DNA of 64,000 nucleotides from Rhizobiaceae bacterium (GTDB lineage: Bacteria > Pseudomonadota > Alphaproteobacteria > Rhizobiales > Rhizobiaceae): positions 108,553-172,552 of the forward strand of contig JAMLJA010000008.1 of assembly GCA_023953905.1 (NCBI GenBank), written 5' to 3'. Made by a program: the position numbers and the translations under genes. Shown in pieces: positions 54,652 to 63,653 of this stretch (its first letter is position 1; each line of letters opens with the position of its first letter). Under the pieces are notes generated by a model. The model made no database searches. It had not been told where the DNA came from and saw only the letters and a program-made list of their open reading frames with translations.

Positions 54652-55730
54652 TAACCGTCCTCCCTGTACAAAAGATAAGTGACCCCAAAGAACATCGCAA
54701 TCAACACTGGAAACCAAGCCGCGACGACAGGGGGTACAATTCCCGACGACCCGAATGCCTTAACCAAAACTGATACGACATAAAGCAGAAACCCGGCCAC
54801 GATGCCACTCAAAATGAGAGGGACGGAAATCCCCGTCCGGGTAAATCGGAGCGAGACGGTCGCTGCGATAATGGTCATCGCCACCAACAGGGGCGGCAAA
54901 GCCAGCAAATAGTGGAACTGCATGGCGAACGCGTTTGCACGAAGCCCGAACGACTGCGCCACGCGGATCGTTGACGGTAGTTGGTAAATAGAGATTGTTT
55001 CCGGCGTCGCGAGGCGTTCCTGCACGAATTCGGGCCGCAGGTTCGTTGGAATATTCACGCTGGCGATATTCGATTCGTGAGAGCCTTCGCGAAAGCGCTC
55101 GACATTGACGAGCTCCCAGTAACCGTCTCGAAGATAAGCGCGATCTGCATCGAGCCGCTCACCGATCGTCTGGTTCTCATCGAGTGTAAAGAAGCTCGCA
55201 TCAGCCAGCTCGGTGCCCTGATTGAGCGAAGCGCGCGCACCTATGATCGTGTCGACGTTACCGGCCTTCTGCCGCATCCAGGGCACAACGTCAGTGCTGC
55301 TTGGGCTACTGGCCCGCATATCGGCTTCATAAAGCTGCGAACTTGCCAGACCTGCCGCTGCCAGCGGATTGAAAACCAGAATGATGAGCAGGCCGAACAG
55401 AAACGCGCTGATGCCAAGCGGAAGCAGGAAGCGCCAGACGGATATGCCCGCGGCGCGGATGATCACGAGCTCCGAGCGACGGTTCAGATTGACGAGCAGG
55501 ACCATCGTTGCGAGCAGCGCGATGAATGGCACCGTCTGCTGCATGAACATTGGAACGCGCATGCCGATGATCGCCAGCGAAAGCGGCAGGGTGAATGCCG
55601 GCAATGAGGATGTGCGGCTGGAAAACTCGGCGAAATCGATGATGAAAATCAGCGCGAACGTCCCGACGAAAAGCCACGCCATGATGACGATATAGCGACG
55701 GAAGAGATACTGTCCGAGCGTCCAGCCCAT
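54651..55730 (-). CDS. lptG: LPS export permease LptG
   Basis: 359 residues of the YjgP/YjgQ family: six membrane helices (three near 10-115, three near 270-350) around a periplasmic jellyroll region. It starts at the ATG at 55730, overlapping the lptF stop as TGATG; a GTG just upstream is less likely. With LptF and the LptB ATPase (not in this window) it extracts LPS from the inner membrane. GISVWRFLLPLGISAFLFGL near 95 is typical. Confidence 0.96.
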   Translation of the reverse strand: MGWTLGQYLFRRYIVIMAWLFVGTFALIFIIDFAEFSSRTSSLPAFTLPLSLAIIGMRVPMFMQQTVPFIALLATMVLLVNLNRRSELVIIRAAGISVWRFLLPLGISAFLFGLLIILVFNPLAAAGLASSQLYEADMRASSPSSTDVVPWMRQKAGNVDTIIGARASLNQGTELADASFFTLDENQTIGERLDADRAYLRDGYWELVNVERFREGSHESNIASVNIPTNLRPEFVQERLATPETISIYQLPSTIRVAQSFGLRANAFAMQFHYLLALPPLLVAMTIIAATVSLRFTRTGISVPLILSGIVAGFLLYVVSVLVKAFGSSGIVPPVVAAWFPVLIAMFFGVTYLLYREDG

Positions 55731-56932
55731 CACGCATCTCCCTCAATGGCGTGCCGTTGGCCGAACAGGCGCTGGCGCAAATGCCGGGTGCGGCCAGCAA
55801 CGCGCTCAAAGAACAGGGAGACTGCGTCGGTGAACCATTGCGGCGGTGCCAATGCGCGATTGGTGTAGATGAAGTAGGCACATATCGCGCTTACGAGCGC
55901 CGGCAGGCCATACATGGCAACGACGTAGGCTGGATCATGTCGCGCCTCATTGGCGAAATAGAACGCCATCCACCTGATCATGAGCCCCAAACCGAGCGCC
56001 ACGAGTATCGGATGAACGCGCACTTGCCTGTGAGACGTCGGATCACCGGCGACAGCGACGGAAAGTAACGCGAAAACAAGAGGATACAACCATTCTGCGA
56101 ATCGTCTGTTGAGCTCGGCGCTGAATTGCTGCGGATTCTTCTGGTAGTGCCAGTCATTGGGATCGGGATTGAGAAGATAGGGAATTGTCCTGTCCTTGGG
56201 ATACAGCACGACTGCATCTTCCTGCGAGGCGAACAAGGACAGATCGAAAGCATAGGTGTCGAAATGGATGATCGACATATCGCCGGTCTGCGGCTTGCGA
56301 TAGACGACGCCCGTCTCCATGAGAAGGGCATTCTGGTTCGGCAACTTTACGATGCGTCCGTTCTTTGCGTAATAGACCAGCTCTGTCTTGGGGTCTCTTG
56401 AATCCGCTACAAAAATTTCGCCAAGCGTCCCATCCGCCTTGCGGTCCCCCACTTGCAGATAGAGACCGTTCTCGACCTTGCGGAAGGTGCCTTCCTGAAT
56501 GATGGCAGTCACCAGGTCGGCGCGGGCATCGGCGACCAGCTCGCGAATGCGCTGGCGCGCATAGGGATCGACCGTATTGGCGATGAGGAACGACAGGACT
56601 GCCACGCCAAGGCCGAGAATCAGCAGCGGCCGCAGCACGGTGAGCCGCGAACTGCCGGCGGCGTTGATCACCACCAGCTCCGAATCCGTGTTCATTGCCG
56701 CCAATGTCTGTGTGACGCCGATGATGATGGCCAGCGGAAGAACTTCCGGTGCAACCGTGGGCAGGATGAGTGTGGCAAGTTCCAGAAATGCCAGAACCGA
56801 CTGCCCGTTCGTTGTCACGAGATCGATCTGGTCAAGCACCTGCGTGATCCAGACAATCGCCAGCGTCCACGCAAGCGCCGTCAGGAAAATGAAAAACGCG
56901 CGCCGAAAGATGTAGCTTTCGATGACGTTCAT
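55730..56932 (-). CDS. lptF: LPS export permease LptF
   Basis: 400 residues: MNVIESYIFRRAFFIFLTAL start, three N-terminal helices to about 110, a beta-rich periplasmic part, and three C-terminal helices near 285-365. It partners LptG. The ATG at 56932 has TGAGG about eleven bases upstream. An in-frame ATG at 56995 would add 21 residues unlike LptF. First gene of the operon lptF-lptG-lptD-surA-pdxA-rsmA. Confidence 0.96.
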   Translation of the reverse strand: MNVIESYIFRRAFFIFLTALAWTLAIVWITQVLDQIDLVTTNGQSVLAFLELATLILPTVAPEVLPLAIIIGVTQTLAAMNTDSELVVINAAGSSRLTVLRPLLILGLGVAVLSFLIANTVDPYARQRIRELVADARADLVTAIIQEGTFRKVENGLYLQVGDRKADGTLGEIFVADSRDPKTELVYYAKNGRIVKLPNQNALLMETGVVYRKPQTGDMSIIHFDTYAFDLSLFASQEDAVVLYPKDRTIPYLLNPDPNDWHYQKNPQQFSAELNRRFAEWLYPLVFALLSVAVAGDPTSHRQVRVHPILVALGLGLMIRWMAFYFANEARHDPAYVVAMYGLPALVSAICAYFIYTNRALAPPQWFTDAVSLFFERVAGRTRHLRQRLFGQRHAIEGDA

Positions 56933-57476
56933 CAAGCGATTGGCCTCAGTGTTGCTCGGACAACGCAGGGCGCGGGCGAGACCCGCGCGAAGCAAATCCG
57001 AAAAGAGCCCGCCGAGATGGTCTCGTCAGGGCAGCATCACGCAACTGCTTCATACGTGGCGTTCCCTCGTCTGGGCAGTCGCTGTTATTGCGATGCAGCA
57101 GGGGTGATACGTAGCTGCAAGCCGTCAACGTTTCAACGAGTCCATTTACTGCCCTGTCCTGAGCACCAGTTTCCCACGCTCGCGAATGATGTTGTGCACT
57201 TGGGGCTAACAAAGGGCCAACGAGCGTGGTTAACGATTTCTTGCCGGGACAAAAAGCCCTCATTTAGGCGGCACCTCCGCAAATCACATCGAGATAATGC
57301 GACTGGACCCGATGCCGGGGCGTCAGCAGGTTGCCAAGTCTTGACAAAGGCGGGGCAGAAAGGCCCATACATAAAGGCGTTCAAGAAAAGTCCCGCCGCC
57401 GCTGTCTGAGAATCGGGATGAACCGAACAGGCGGCATTCGTCCGTCCCGTGGGACACCAATCTGAAAGGTCAGACG
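56933..57476. other. Divergent promoter region between lptF and pepA
   Basis: About 540 bases without a convincing gene; frames on either strand lack ribosome sites. It holds a stem-loop near lptF (56970-56988). A TTGACA at 57341-57346 with ATACAT at 57367-57372 could be part of a pepA promoter, but the 20-base spacing is long. TGAAAGG gives the pepA ribosome site at the right end. Confidence 0.4.
56970..56988. other. Stem-loop in the lptF leader
   Basis: GCGCGGG (56970-56976) pairs perfectly with CCCGCGC (56982-56988) around a five-base loop, about 38 bases before the lptF ATG. It has no T-run. It may be a leader structure for the LPS export operon; this is inference from position. Confidence 0.35.
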
Positions 57477-58970
57477 ATGGCACCGCGCCCCTCGGTCATT
57501 TTTGCTCGAATAGCCGCACCCAAGCGTGGCAGCGTCGTGCTGCTGGTCGCCGATGGCTGCGTGCTTGCGGACAGTGCCTCCATGTTCGATTCGCAGGACC
57601 TGCTGCCCCGCGCCTTCGATGTCGCCGAGTTTACCGGCAGTTTTGGCGCTGCCATCGAGTTGATCACGCCTGCCGGTACGAACTTCGACCGCATGGTAGG
57701 CGTCGGTGTCGGAAAGCCGGACAAGATCGAGGAATATGGCTGGTTTCGTCTCGGCGGTGCGATCGCCGCGCAAATGCGCAAGGCGAAGGACGTCACGATC
57801 GTGCTCGATCTGCCGGAAACCGACATCACTGGCGCGGATGCGGCGAACTTGGCCGGTGGCATTTTGTTGCGGGCCTACACTTTTGACAAATACAAGTCGC
57901 GCAAGGATGCGGGCGATAGCAAAAGCCCACCGAAAGACCAGAAATTCACGATCATGCTGGGCGCGCATGCCGCCGCCAAGAAGGCGTTTGCCGCTGTCGA
58001 GCCGATCTGCGACGGCGTCACTCTGGCGCGCGACGTGACAAACGAACCCGCAAACATTCTGGGGCCCCGCGAGCTTGGCGAGAAAGCCAAGGAGTTGGAA
58101 AAGCTGGGCGTCGCGGTCAAGATCCTTGACGAGAAGGCGATGCGCAAGCTCGGAATGGGAGCGCTTTTGGGTGTCGCCCAGGGCTCTGTCCGGCCGCCTT
58201 GCGTGGCTGTCATGGAATGGCGCGGCGGCAAGAAGGGGGACGCGCCGGTTGCCCTTGTCGGCAAGGGAGTGGTCTTCGATACGGGCGGAAATTCCATCAA
58301 GACCGCCTCCGGAATGGAAGAAATGAAGGGGGACATGGGCGGCGCCTCTGCGGTGCTCGGCGCCATGCACGCGCTTGCCGGACGCAAGGCCAAAGCCAAC
58401 GTCGTCGGGATCATTGGTTGCGTGGAGAACATGGTCGACGGGAACGCGCAACGCCCCGGAGACATTGTCACCTCGATGTCGGGGCAGACGATCGAGGTTC
58501 TCAATACCGATGCCGAAGGTCGCCTCGTGCTGGCCGATGTGATGTGGTACTGCCAGCAGGAATTCAAGCCGAAGGTCATGATCGATCTCGCTACGCTGAC
58601 CGGCGCCGTGATCGTCGCACTCGGACAGCATTATGCCGGGCTGTTTTCGAACGACGATTCGCTGGCCGCTCAACTTGGCGCAGCCGGACAATCCACTCAC
58701 GAACGCTGCTGGCGCATGCCGATCGGCCCCGAATACGACAAGCTGATCGACAGCAAGAACGCCGACGTGAAGAACATTGGCGGGCGCTATGGCGGCGCGA
58801 TTACAGCGGCCCAGTTCCTGCAGCGCTTTGTGAAGGACACGCCCTGGGCGCATCTCGACATTGCTGGGACTGCCATGGGTGCGCCATCCTCCGAGATCAA
58901 CCAGTCATGGGCCAGCGGTTTTGGTGTGCGGCTTCTGGAGCGCTTCGTGCGCGACAATCATGAAGCCTGA
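57477..58970 (+). CDS. pepA: Leucyl aminopeptidase (family M17)
   Basis: 497 residues. Metal-binding region [20 protein letters not shown] near 260-280 including the catalytic Lys, and the M17 signature [12 protein letters not shown] near 342-353. N-terminal macro-like domain about 1-165. It releases N-terminal residues from peptides; E. coli PepA is also a DNA-binding protein. AAAGG precedes the ATG. It pairs with holC 22 bases downstream. Confidence 0.97.
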   Translation: MAPRPSVIFARIAAPKRGSVVLLVADGCVLADSASMFDSQDLLPRAFDVAEFTGSFGAAIELITPAGTNFDRMVGVGVGKPDKIEEYGWFRLGGAIAAQMRKAKDVTIVLDLPETDITGADAANLAGGILLRAYTFDKYKSRKDAGDSKSPPKDQKFTIMLGAHAAAKKAFAAVEPICDGVTLARDVTNEPANILGPRELGEKAKELEKLGVAVKILDEKAMRKLGMGALLGVAQGSVRPPCVAVMEWRGGKKGDAPVALVGKGVVFDTGGNSIKTASGMEEMKGDMGGASAVLGAMHALAGRKAKANVVGIIGCVENMVDGNAQRPGDIVTSMSGQTIEVLNTDAEGRLVLADVMWYCQQEFKPKVMIDLATLTGAVIVALGQHYAGLFSNDDSLAAQLGAAGQSTHERCWRMPIGPEYDKLIDSKNADVKNIGGRYGGAITAAQFLQRFVKDTPWAHLDIAGTAMGAPSSEINQSWASGFGVRLLERFVRDNHEA

Positions 58971-58992
58971 AGCGGCCCGGTGCGGATGACCA

Positions 58993-59442
58993 ATGGCTGA
59001 GGCGCTTTTCTACCATTTGACGGAGTCGACGCTGGAACAGGCGTTGCCCGCCTTGCTGGAGAAAAGCGTTCAACGGGGCTGGAGCGTCGTGATTCAGACC
59101 GGCACCGAAGAGCGGCGCGATGCGCTCGACGTTCATCTATGGACGTTTCGGGACGATTCGTTCCTGGCGCACGGCACGGACCGCGATCCGCATCCCTCCG
59201 AACAGCCGATTCTGCTTACGACTGGACAGGCGAACGCCAACAAGGCGCGGATCCGATTCATGGTTGATGGCGCAGCGCCGCCGGATTTGTCGGACTATGA
59301 GCGCGCGGTATTCATGTTTGATGGCCATGACGCCGTCCAGCTCGAATCGGCGCGCGGCCACTGGAAAGACATGAAGGCAGCCGGACATAGTGTGACATAC
59401 TGGCAGCAGACCGGTGACCGCCGCTGGGAGCGGAAGGCTTGA
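58993..59442 (+). CDS. holC: DNA polymerase III chi subunit
   Basis: 149 residues with the chi fold pattern (FYHLTESTLEQALPALLEK near 6-24, LWTFRDDSFLAHG near 50, PILLTTGQANANKA near 72). Chi links the clamp loader to single-strand-binding protein. A pepA-holC order is common in proteobacteria. Its stop overlaps the next start (TGATG). Confidence 0.95.
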   Translation: MAEALFYHLTESTLEQALPALLEKSVQRGWSVVIQTGTEERRDALDVHLWTFRDDSFLAHGTDRDPHPSEQPILLTTGQANANKARIRFMVDGAAPPDLSDYERAVFMFDGHDAVQLESARGHWKDMKAAGHSVTYWQQTGDRRWERKA

Positions 59443-60059
59443 TGCGTTTTCTATTTCTTCTTGTTTTGATCGCGGGAGCCGCGGTCGGGGTTGGGTACCC
59501 ATGGTACGTCAACAATTTTTCCGGCGAGGAGATCGGAATCTGGCGCGCCTACGATCAGGGCACTGGCTTTCGTAGCTTCGAGGCTACTCTCAAAGAGAGC
59601 CAAGCGCCCGTACGTGTGCTTGTCGACCTGACCACACTTGGCGCGCCTACCTTCGATGATGCAAGAACCGTTCTGACGATCACCGCTGCAAATCAAGGGC
59701 GCACCGTGCTCGCGGACACGCTGACGTTTCACAATTCAATCCGACGCGAAACCAGTCCGCAGGGCACCGAAAAGGTGTTTCGCGCTGAGGCTGGCGTGAT
59801 TCAGTCGATTTCGCCCGGGGAGTACACGTTCACATTGGGGCAGGGTGACTCGGACGGCATCGACATGCGTTCGGTCGATGTGGTGCTGCGCTCCGATGCA
59901 GCTATGCTGGATCAACGGGCGCAACCACTCGGCTTCACTTTGATCGCAGTGGGTTTTGCGGGGCTCGTTGCCGCATCGCGTCGCCGCAATCGAGGCGCTT
60001 CTCCAACGAAATCCGAGCCGCCTGCACCACGCTGGGGCAGGGACGCAGGCAACGACTGA
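59442..60059 (+). CDS. Membrane-anchored protein of unknown function after holC
   Basis: 205 residues, starting at the ATG at 59442 that overlaps the holC stop (TGATG). Hydrophobic helix at 2-22, a beta-rich domain (about 25-155), a second helix near 160-180 (FTLIAVGFAGLVAASRRR) followed by an Arg-rich and Pro-rich tail. The two ends lie in the membrane with the middle probably periplasmic. I do not recognise the family. Coupling to holC suggests only shared expression. Confidence 0.75.
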   Translation: MRFLFLLVLIAGAAVGVGYPWYVNNFSGEEIGIWRAYDQGTGFRSFEATLKESQAPVRVLVDLTTLGAPTFDDARTVLTITAANQGRTVLADTLTFHNSIRRETSPQGTEKVFRAEAGVIQSISPGEYTFTLGQGDSDGIDMRSVDVVLRSDAAMLDQRAQPLGFTLIAVGFAGLVAASRRRNRGASPTKSEPPAPRWGRDAGND

Positions 60060-60140
60060 ACTCTGCGCCGGACACGCCGGTTTGACTACGCTTGATCAGA
60101 TACCGTGATAGTCAGGCAGCACCGATTTGCCGGAGTTGCC

Positions 60141-61655
60141 ATGCGTCAGTTACTCAAGATTATCCTTTTCGCCGTTTCGGTCTCTGTTGTCAGCGCCGGT
60201 CCCAGCCGCGCGGAAATTGCGGACCGGGATGCACCCAAGGGCGGGGTGCTCTCTCTGTTGCCTGCTCCGCAGACCACGCAACACTCGATCACTATAGCCT
60301 CTGGTAAGCTCGACTATACCGCCACGGCCGGCACCTTGTCGCTGCTTGGCGGCGACGGCGGCGTTACCGCGGAGATCTTCTACACCGCCTATTCCGTGAA
60401 GGCGCCGTCCGGGCAATCTCAGACCCAACGGCCGATCACGTTCGTGTTCAATGGCGGACCGGGAGCTGCCTCCGCCTATCTCCATCTTGGCGCGCTCGGT
60501 CCACGCGTTCTCGCGACTGCGCCAGATGGGCACTTCCTGCCGCCGCCACAAAAATTGAAGGACAATCCGGACACCTGGCTGGACATGACGGACCTGGTCT
60601 TCATTGATCCGGTCGGCACGGGATACAGTCGCGAGGCCCCTGACCAGAAGGCGAGTGATTTCTGGGGCGTCCAACAGGACGCGAGTTCGGTCGGCGCATT
60701 TGTCCGGCTGTACCTTTCGCAAACCGGTCGCACCGGTTCGCCTGTCTATCTGGCCGGCGAGAGCTATGGCGGCTTCCGCGCTGCATTAATGTCCAGGACA
60801 CTGCAGGAAGAGGCAGGCATCGCGCCCAGCGGCATTGTGCTGATTTCTCCAGCCCTGGAATTCATGCTTGTCAGGCCCGACGAATTCGAACCGCTTCAAT
60901 GGGCAATGGAACTGCCTTCGATGGCCGCGGCACGCCTCGAGAAGGAGGGGGTAACGGGTCAGGAATTTCGGGATCGTGTCGCGCAGGTCGAGAGATACGC
61001 GCTCGGCGAATATCTGGTCGCCCTTGCAAGCGGGCTGGAAGAGGGTGGTCGCATTGCCAGCGAGCGCGTGGCGCAGATAACGGGCCTGCCGCTGGATATC
61101 GTGCAGCGAAACTTCGCACGCATCCCGACATTTCTATTCACGAGCGAGATTGCGCGTGCGGACAAGGCTGTCGTGAGCGCTTACGATACGGGTATTGAAA
61201 CGGCGGACATCTCCCCCAGCGGTCTCGGGCGCGACGGACCGGATCCTGTGCTGGATCGCAGTGTGCCAGCCTTAACGTCTGCCTTCGTCAGCTATGTTCG
61301 CGATGAGCTGAATTTTCAAACAGACATAAGCTACCGGCTTCTCAATCGCGAAATCTCCAGCAAATGGGACTATGGCACGAGCTCTTCGCGGCAGGGCTAC
61401 GCTGGTGTGATGGGTGATTTGCAGCGGGCTCGGTCCCTCAATCCCGATCTCGGGGTGCTGATCGTGCATGGCTATACCGATCTTGTGACCCCCTACATGG
61501 CCTCCCGCTACCTCGTCAGCCAGTTGCCGTCGCTGAAGGGCGCACTCCCCATCCGCGTGGATGTGCTGGAAGGGGGGCACATGATGTACCTTCGACCTGA
61601 CAGCCGCCGGGCCCTGAAGGCCGCGGCATCTGACCTGTACAAGGTCGAACGCTAG
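60141..61655 (+). CDS. Serine carboxypeptidase-like protein (family S10), exported
   Basis: 504 residues with a signal peptide (residues 3-22, cleavage near SRAEI). S10 marks are FVFNGGPGAASAYLHLGALG near 100-119 (oxyanion hole), VFIDPVGTGYS near 153 and nucleophile Ser208 in GESYGG; a Asp is expected near HGYTDLVTPY about 446 and His in EGGHMMYLR about 480. These would be periplasmic in this organism. S10 enzymes trim C-terminal residues at acid pH; the bacterial role is poorly known. The 60141 ATG is used because it gives the signal peptide. Confidence 0.9.
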   Translation: MRQLLKIILFAVSVSVVSAGPSRAEIADRDAPKGGVLSLLPAPQTTQHSITIASGKLDYTATAGTLSLLGGDGGVTAEIFYTAYSVKAPSGQSQTQRPITFVFNGGPGAASAYLHLGALGPRVLATAPDGHFLPPPQKLKDNPDTWLDMTDLVFIDPVGTGYSREAPDQKASDFWGVQQDASSVGAFVRLYLSQTGRTGSPVYLAGESYGGFRAALMSRTLQEEAGIAPSGIVLISPALEFMLVRPDEFEPLQWAMELPSMAAARLEKEGVTGQEFRDRVAQVERYALGEYLVALASGLEEGGRIASERVAQITGLPLDIVQRNFARIPTFLFTSEIARADKAVVSAYDTGIETADISPSGLGRDGPDPVLDRSVPALTSAFVSYVRDELNFQTDISYRLLNREISSKWDYGTSSSRQGYAGVMGDLQRARSLNPDLGVLIVHGYTDLVTPYMASRYLVSQLPSLKGALPIRVDVLEGGHMMYLRPDSRRALKAAASDLYKVER

Positions 61656-61675
61656 AGTCGTGGCCTTGGCGGGGC

Positions 61676-63553
61676 CTACTCCGCCAGCGCCTTTTCATAT
61701 TCGGTGGAGAGGCTGAGCCACGTTTCCTCGTGTCCGGCAAGTGCGCTGGCGAGCTCGGCGCGCTCCTTTGAAAGCTGGGTAACCGCTTTCGGGTCCTTTT
61801 CATAAAGTGTCGGATCGGCGAGCTGATCCTCGATGCCATCCAGCCTCTTGCGGATCCGCTCGATTAGCGATTCCGTCGCCTTGATCTGTTTGGCAAGCGG
61901 AGCCAGCGCAGCCCGCTTCTGTGCGGCTTCGCGGCGCTGGTCGGCCTTCGACGCCTTGTCGGCCTCGCGGCGCTCCCGCCGATCGGCGGTGTCTCCCACG
62001 ACGTCGCGACGATAATCCGTCATGTCTCCATCATAGGGCTTCACGGACCCGTCCTTGACCAGCCAGAGGCGGTCGGCGGTGGCCTCGATAAGATGCCGAT
62101 CATGGGAAATCAGGATGACGGCGCCGGGAAAATCATTCAGCGCGTGAATGAGCGACTCGCGCGAATCGATGTCGAGATGGTTGGTCGGCTCATCGAGAAT
62201 GAAGAGATTGGGACCCTCGAAGGCCGACAGGCCCATAAGCAGACGCGCCTTTTCACCCCCCGAAAGGTCCTTGGCGGGAGTGTTCATTTTCTCCGTGGTC
62301 AGCCCAAACTGGGCAACCTTCGCCCGCACCTTCGCCTCCGGTGCTTCCGGCATCATCCGGCGAACGTGTTCGTACGAATTCTCTTCCGGGCGCAGGTCAT
62401 CAAGCTGGTGCTGCGCGAACATGCCGACCTTGAGACCGGGGGCAACGGTCATCGTCCCGCCTTCGCCCTGGAGCCGACCCGAAAGCAGCTTGGCGAAGGT
62501 CGATTTGCCGTTGCCGTTTGCTCCCAGCAGCGCAATGCGGTCGTCTTCGTCGATACGCAGACTCAGGCGTTTCAGGATCGGGTGGCCGGGCTGATAGCTC
62601 ACATTCATGCCGTCGATCGCAATGATTGGCGAAGCGACGGTCTTGACCGGCTCGGGAAAGCTGAACGGTCGCACGCTGTCGTCAAGGACGGCAGCGATGG
62701 GCTTCATCTTTTCGAGCGCCTTGATTCGTGACTGAGCCTGTCTGGCCTTGGAAGCCTTTGCTCTGAAGCGGTCGACGAAGGATTGCAGGTGTTTGCGCTG
62801 GGCCTCCTGTTTGACCCGACTTTTTTCCTGCAGTTCGAGTTGTTCGCTTCTCTGCCGCTCGAACTGGTCGTAGCCGCCTCGCCAGAACGTCAGCTTCTTC
62901 TGGTCGAGATGGACGATCGACGATACGGCGCGATTGAGAAGGTCGCGGTCATGGCTGATCAGCAGAACAGTATGCGGATAGCGTGACAGGTAATTCTCCA
63001 GCCACAGGGTGCCTTCGAGATCCAGATAGTTGGTGGGCTCATCGAGTAGCAGGAGGTCGGGCTCCGCAAACAGCACGGATGCAAGCGCGACGCGCATTCG
63101 CCAACCTCCGGAAAACGAGGAGGCCGGACGCGCCTGTGCCTGCGTGTCAAAGCCGAGACCGGCGAGAATGGTTGCGGCACGCGCTTCGGCGGAGTGCGCA
63201 TCAATATCGGCCAGTCGCATCTGGATTTCAGCGATGCGGTGCGGATCGGTTGCGGTCTCGGCTTCGGAAAGCAGAGCCGCCCTTTCGGTATCGGCTTTCA
63301 GGACGATCTCGATAAGTGGCTCCTCCGTGCCCGGAGCTTCCTGCGCCACCTGACCGATCCGCGTGTTCTTCGGCAGGTTTATGGTGCCGGTCTCGGACGA
63401 CAAATCTCCGGTAATCGCACGAAACAGGGTGGTCTTGCCGGTGCCATTGCGACCGACAAGCCCTGCCTTTGCCCCCGTTGGCAAGGAAAGGGAGGCGTGG
63501 TCGAGAAGCAGGCGCCCTGCAATGCGCAAAGAAAGATCGGAGATGGTCAGCAT
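61676..63553 (-). CDS. ABC-F family ATPase
   Basis: 625 residues with two ATPase domains and no membrane segment. Domain 1: GLVGRNGTGKTTLFRAI near 33, SFSGGWRMRVALASVLFAEP near 150; the ABC-F linker (about 230-310) is Lys/Arg/Gln rich. Domain 2: LLGANGNGKSTFAKLL near 345, LSGGEKARLLMGL near 432. A coiled coil covers about 530-620. It resembles YheS/Uup-type proteins that act on ribosomes. The ATG at 63553 fits the family; one at 63580 is less likely. The S10 gene ends 20 bases away. Confidence 0.93.
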   Translation of the reverse strand: MLTISDLSLRIAGRLLLDHASLSLPTGAKAGLVGRNGTGKTTLFRAITGDLSSETGTINLPKNTRIGQVAQEAPGTEEPLIEIVLKADTERAALLSEAETATDPHRIAEIQMRLADIDAHSAEARAATILAGLGFDTQAQARPASSFSGGWRMRVALASVLFAEPDLLLLDEPTNYLDLEGTLWLENYLSRYPHTVLLISHDRDLLNRAVSSIVHLDQKKLTFWRGGYDQFERQRSEQLELQEKSRVKQEAQRKHLQSFVDRFRAKASKARQAQSRIKALEKMKPIAAVLDDSVRPFSFPEPVKTVASPIIAIDGMNVSYQPGHPILKRLSLRIDEDDRIALLGANGNGKSTFAKLLSGRLQGEGGTMTVAPGLKVGMFAQHQLDDLRPEENSYEHVRRMMPEAPEAKVRAKVAQFGLTTEKMNTPAKDLSGGEKARLLMGLSAFEGPNLFILDEPTNHLDIDSRESLIHALNDFPGAVILISHDRHLIEATADRLWLVKDGSVKPYDGDMTDYRRDVVGDTADRRERREADKASKADQRREAAQKRAALAPLAKQIKATESLIERIRKRLDGIEDQLADPTLYEKDPKAVTQLSKERAELASALAGHEETWLSLSTEYEKALAE

Positions 63554-63602
63554 GTGGGGGCTTTTGCACCGCCAGTGCAATTATCGCAAGCATGCGTCCC
63601 CA

Positions 63603-63633
63603 TAAACAAACGGCCCGCCGAGATGGCGGGCCG
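63603..63633 (-). terminator. Rho-independent terminator of the glycine-rich gene
   Basis: CGGCCCGCC (63611-63619) pairs perfectly with GGCGGGCCG (63625-63633), five-base loop, followed on the minus strand by TTTGTTTATG. It lies 20 bases after the stop of the (GGGGS)n gene and before the ABC-F gene. Confidence 0.8.
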
Positions 63634-63653
63634 TCGTATGTTGAAGAACCGAT

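Noticed and set aside
57381..58853. A 490-codon minus-strand frame
   Set aside because: Antisense of pepA, rich in Arg/His/Asp with no domain; pepA has all catalytic motifs.
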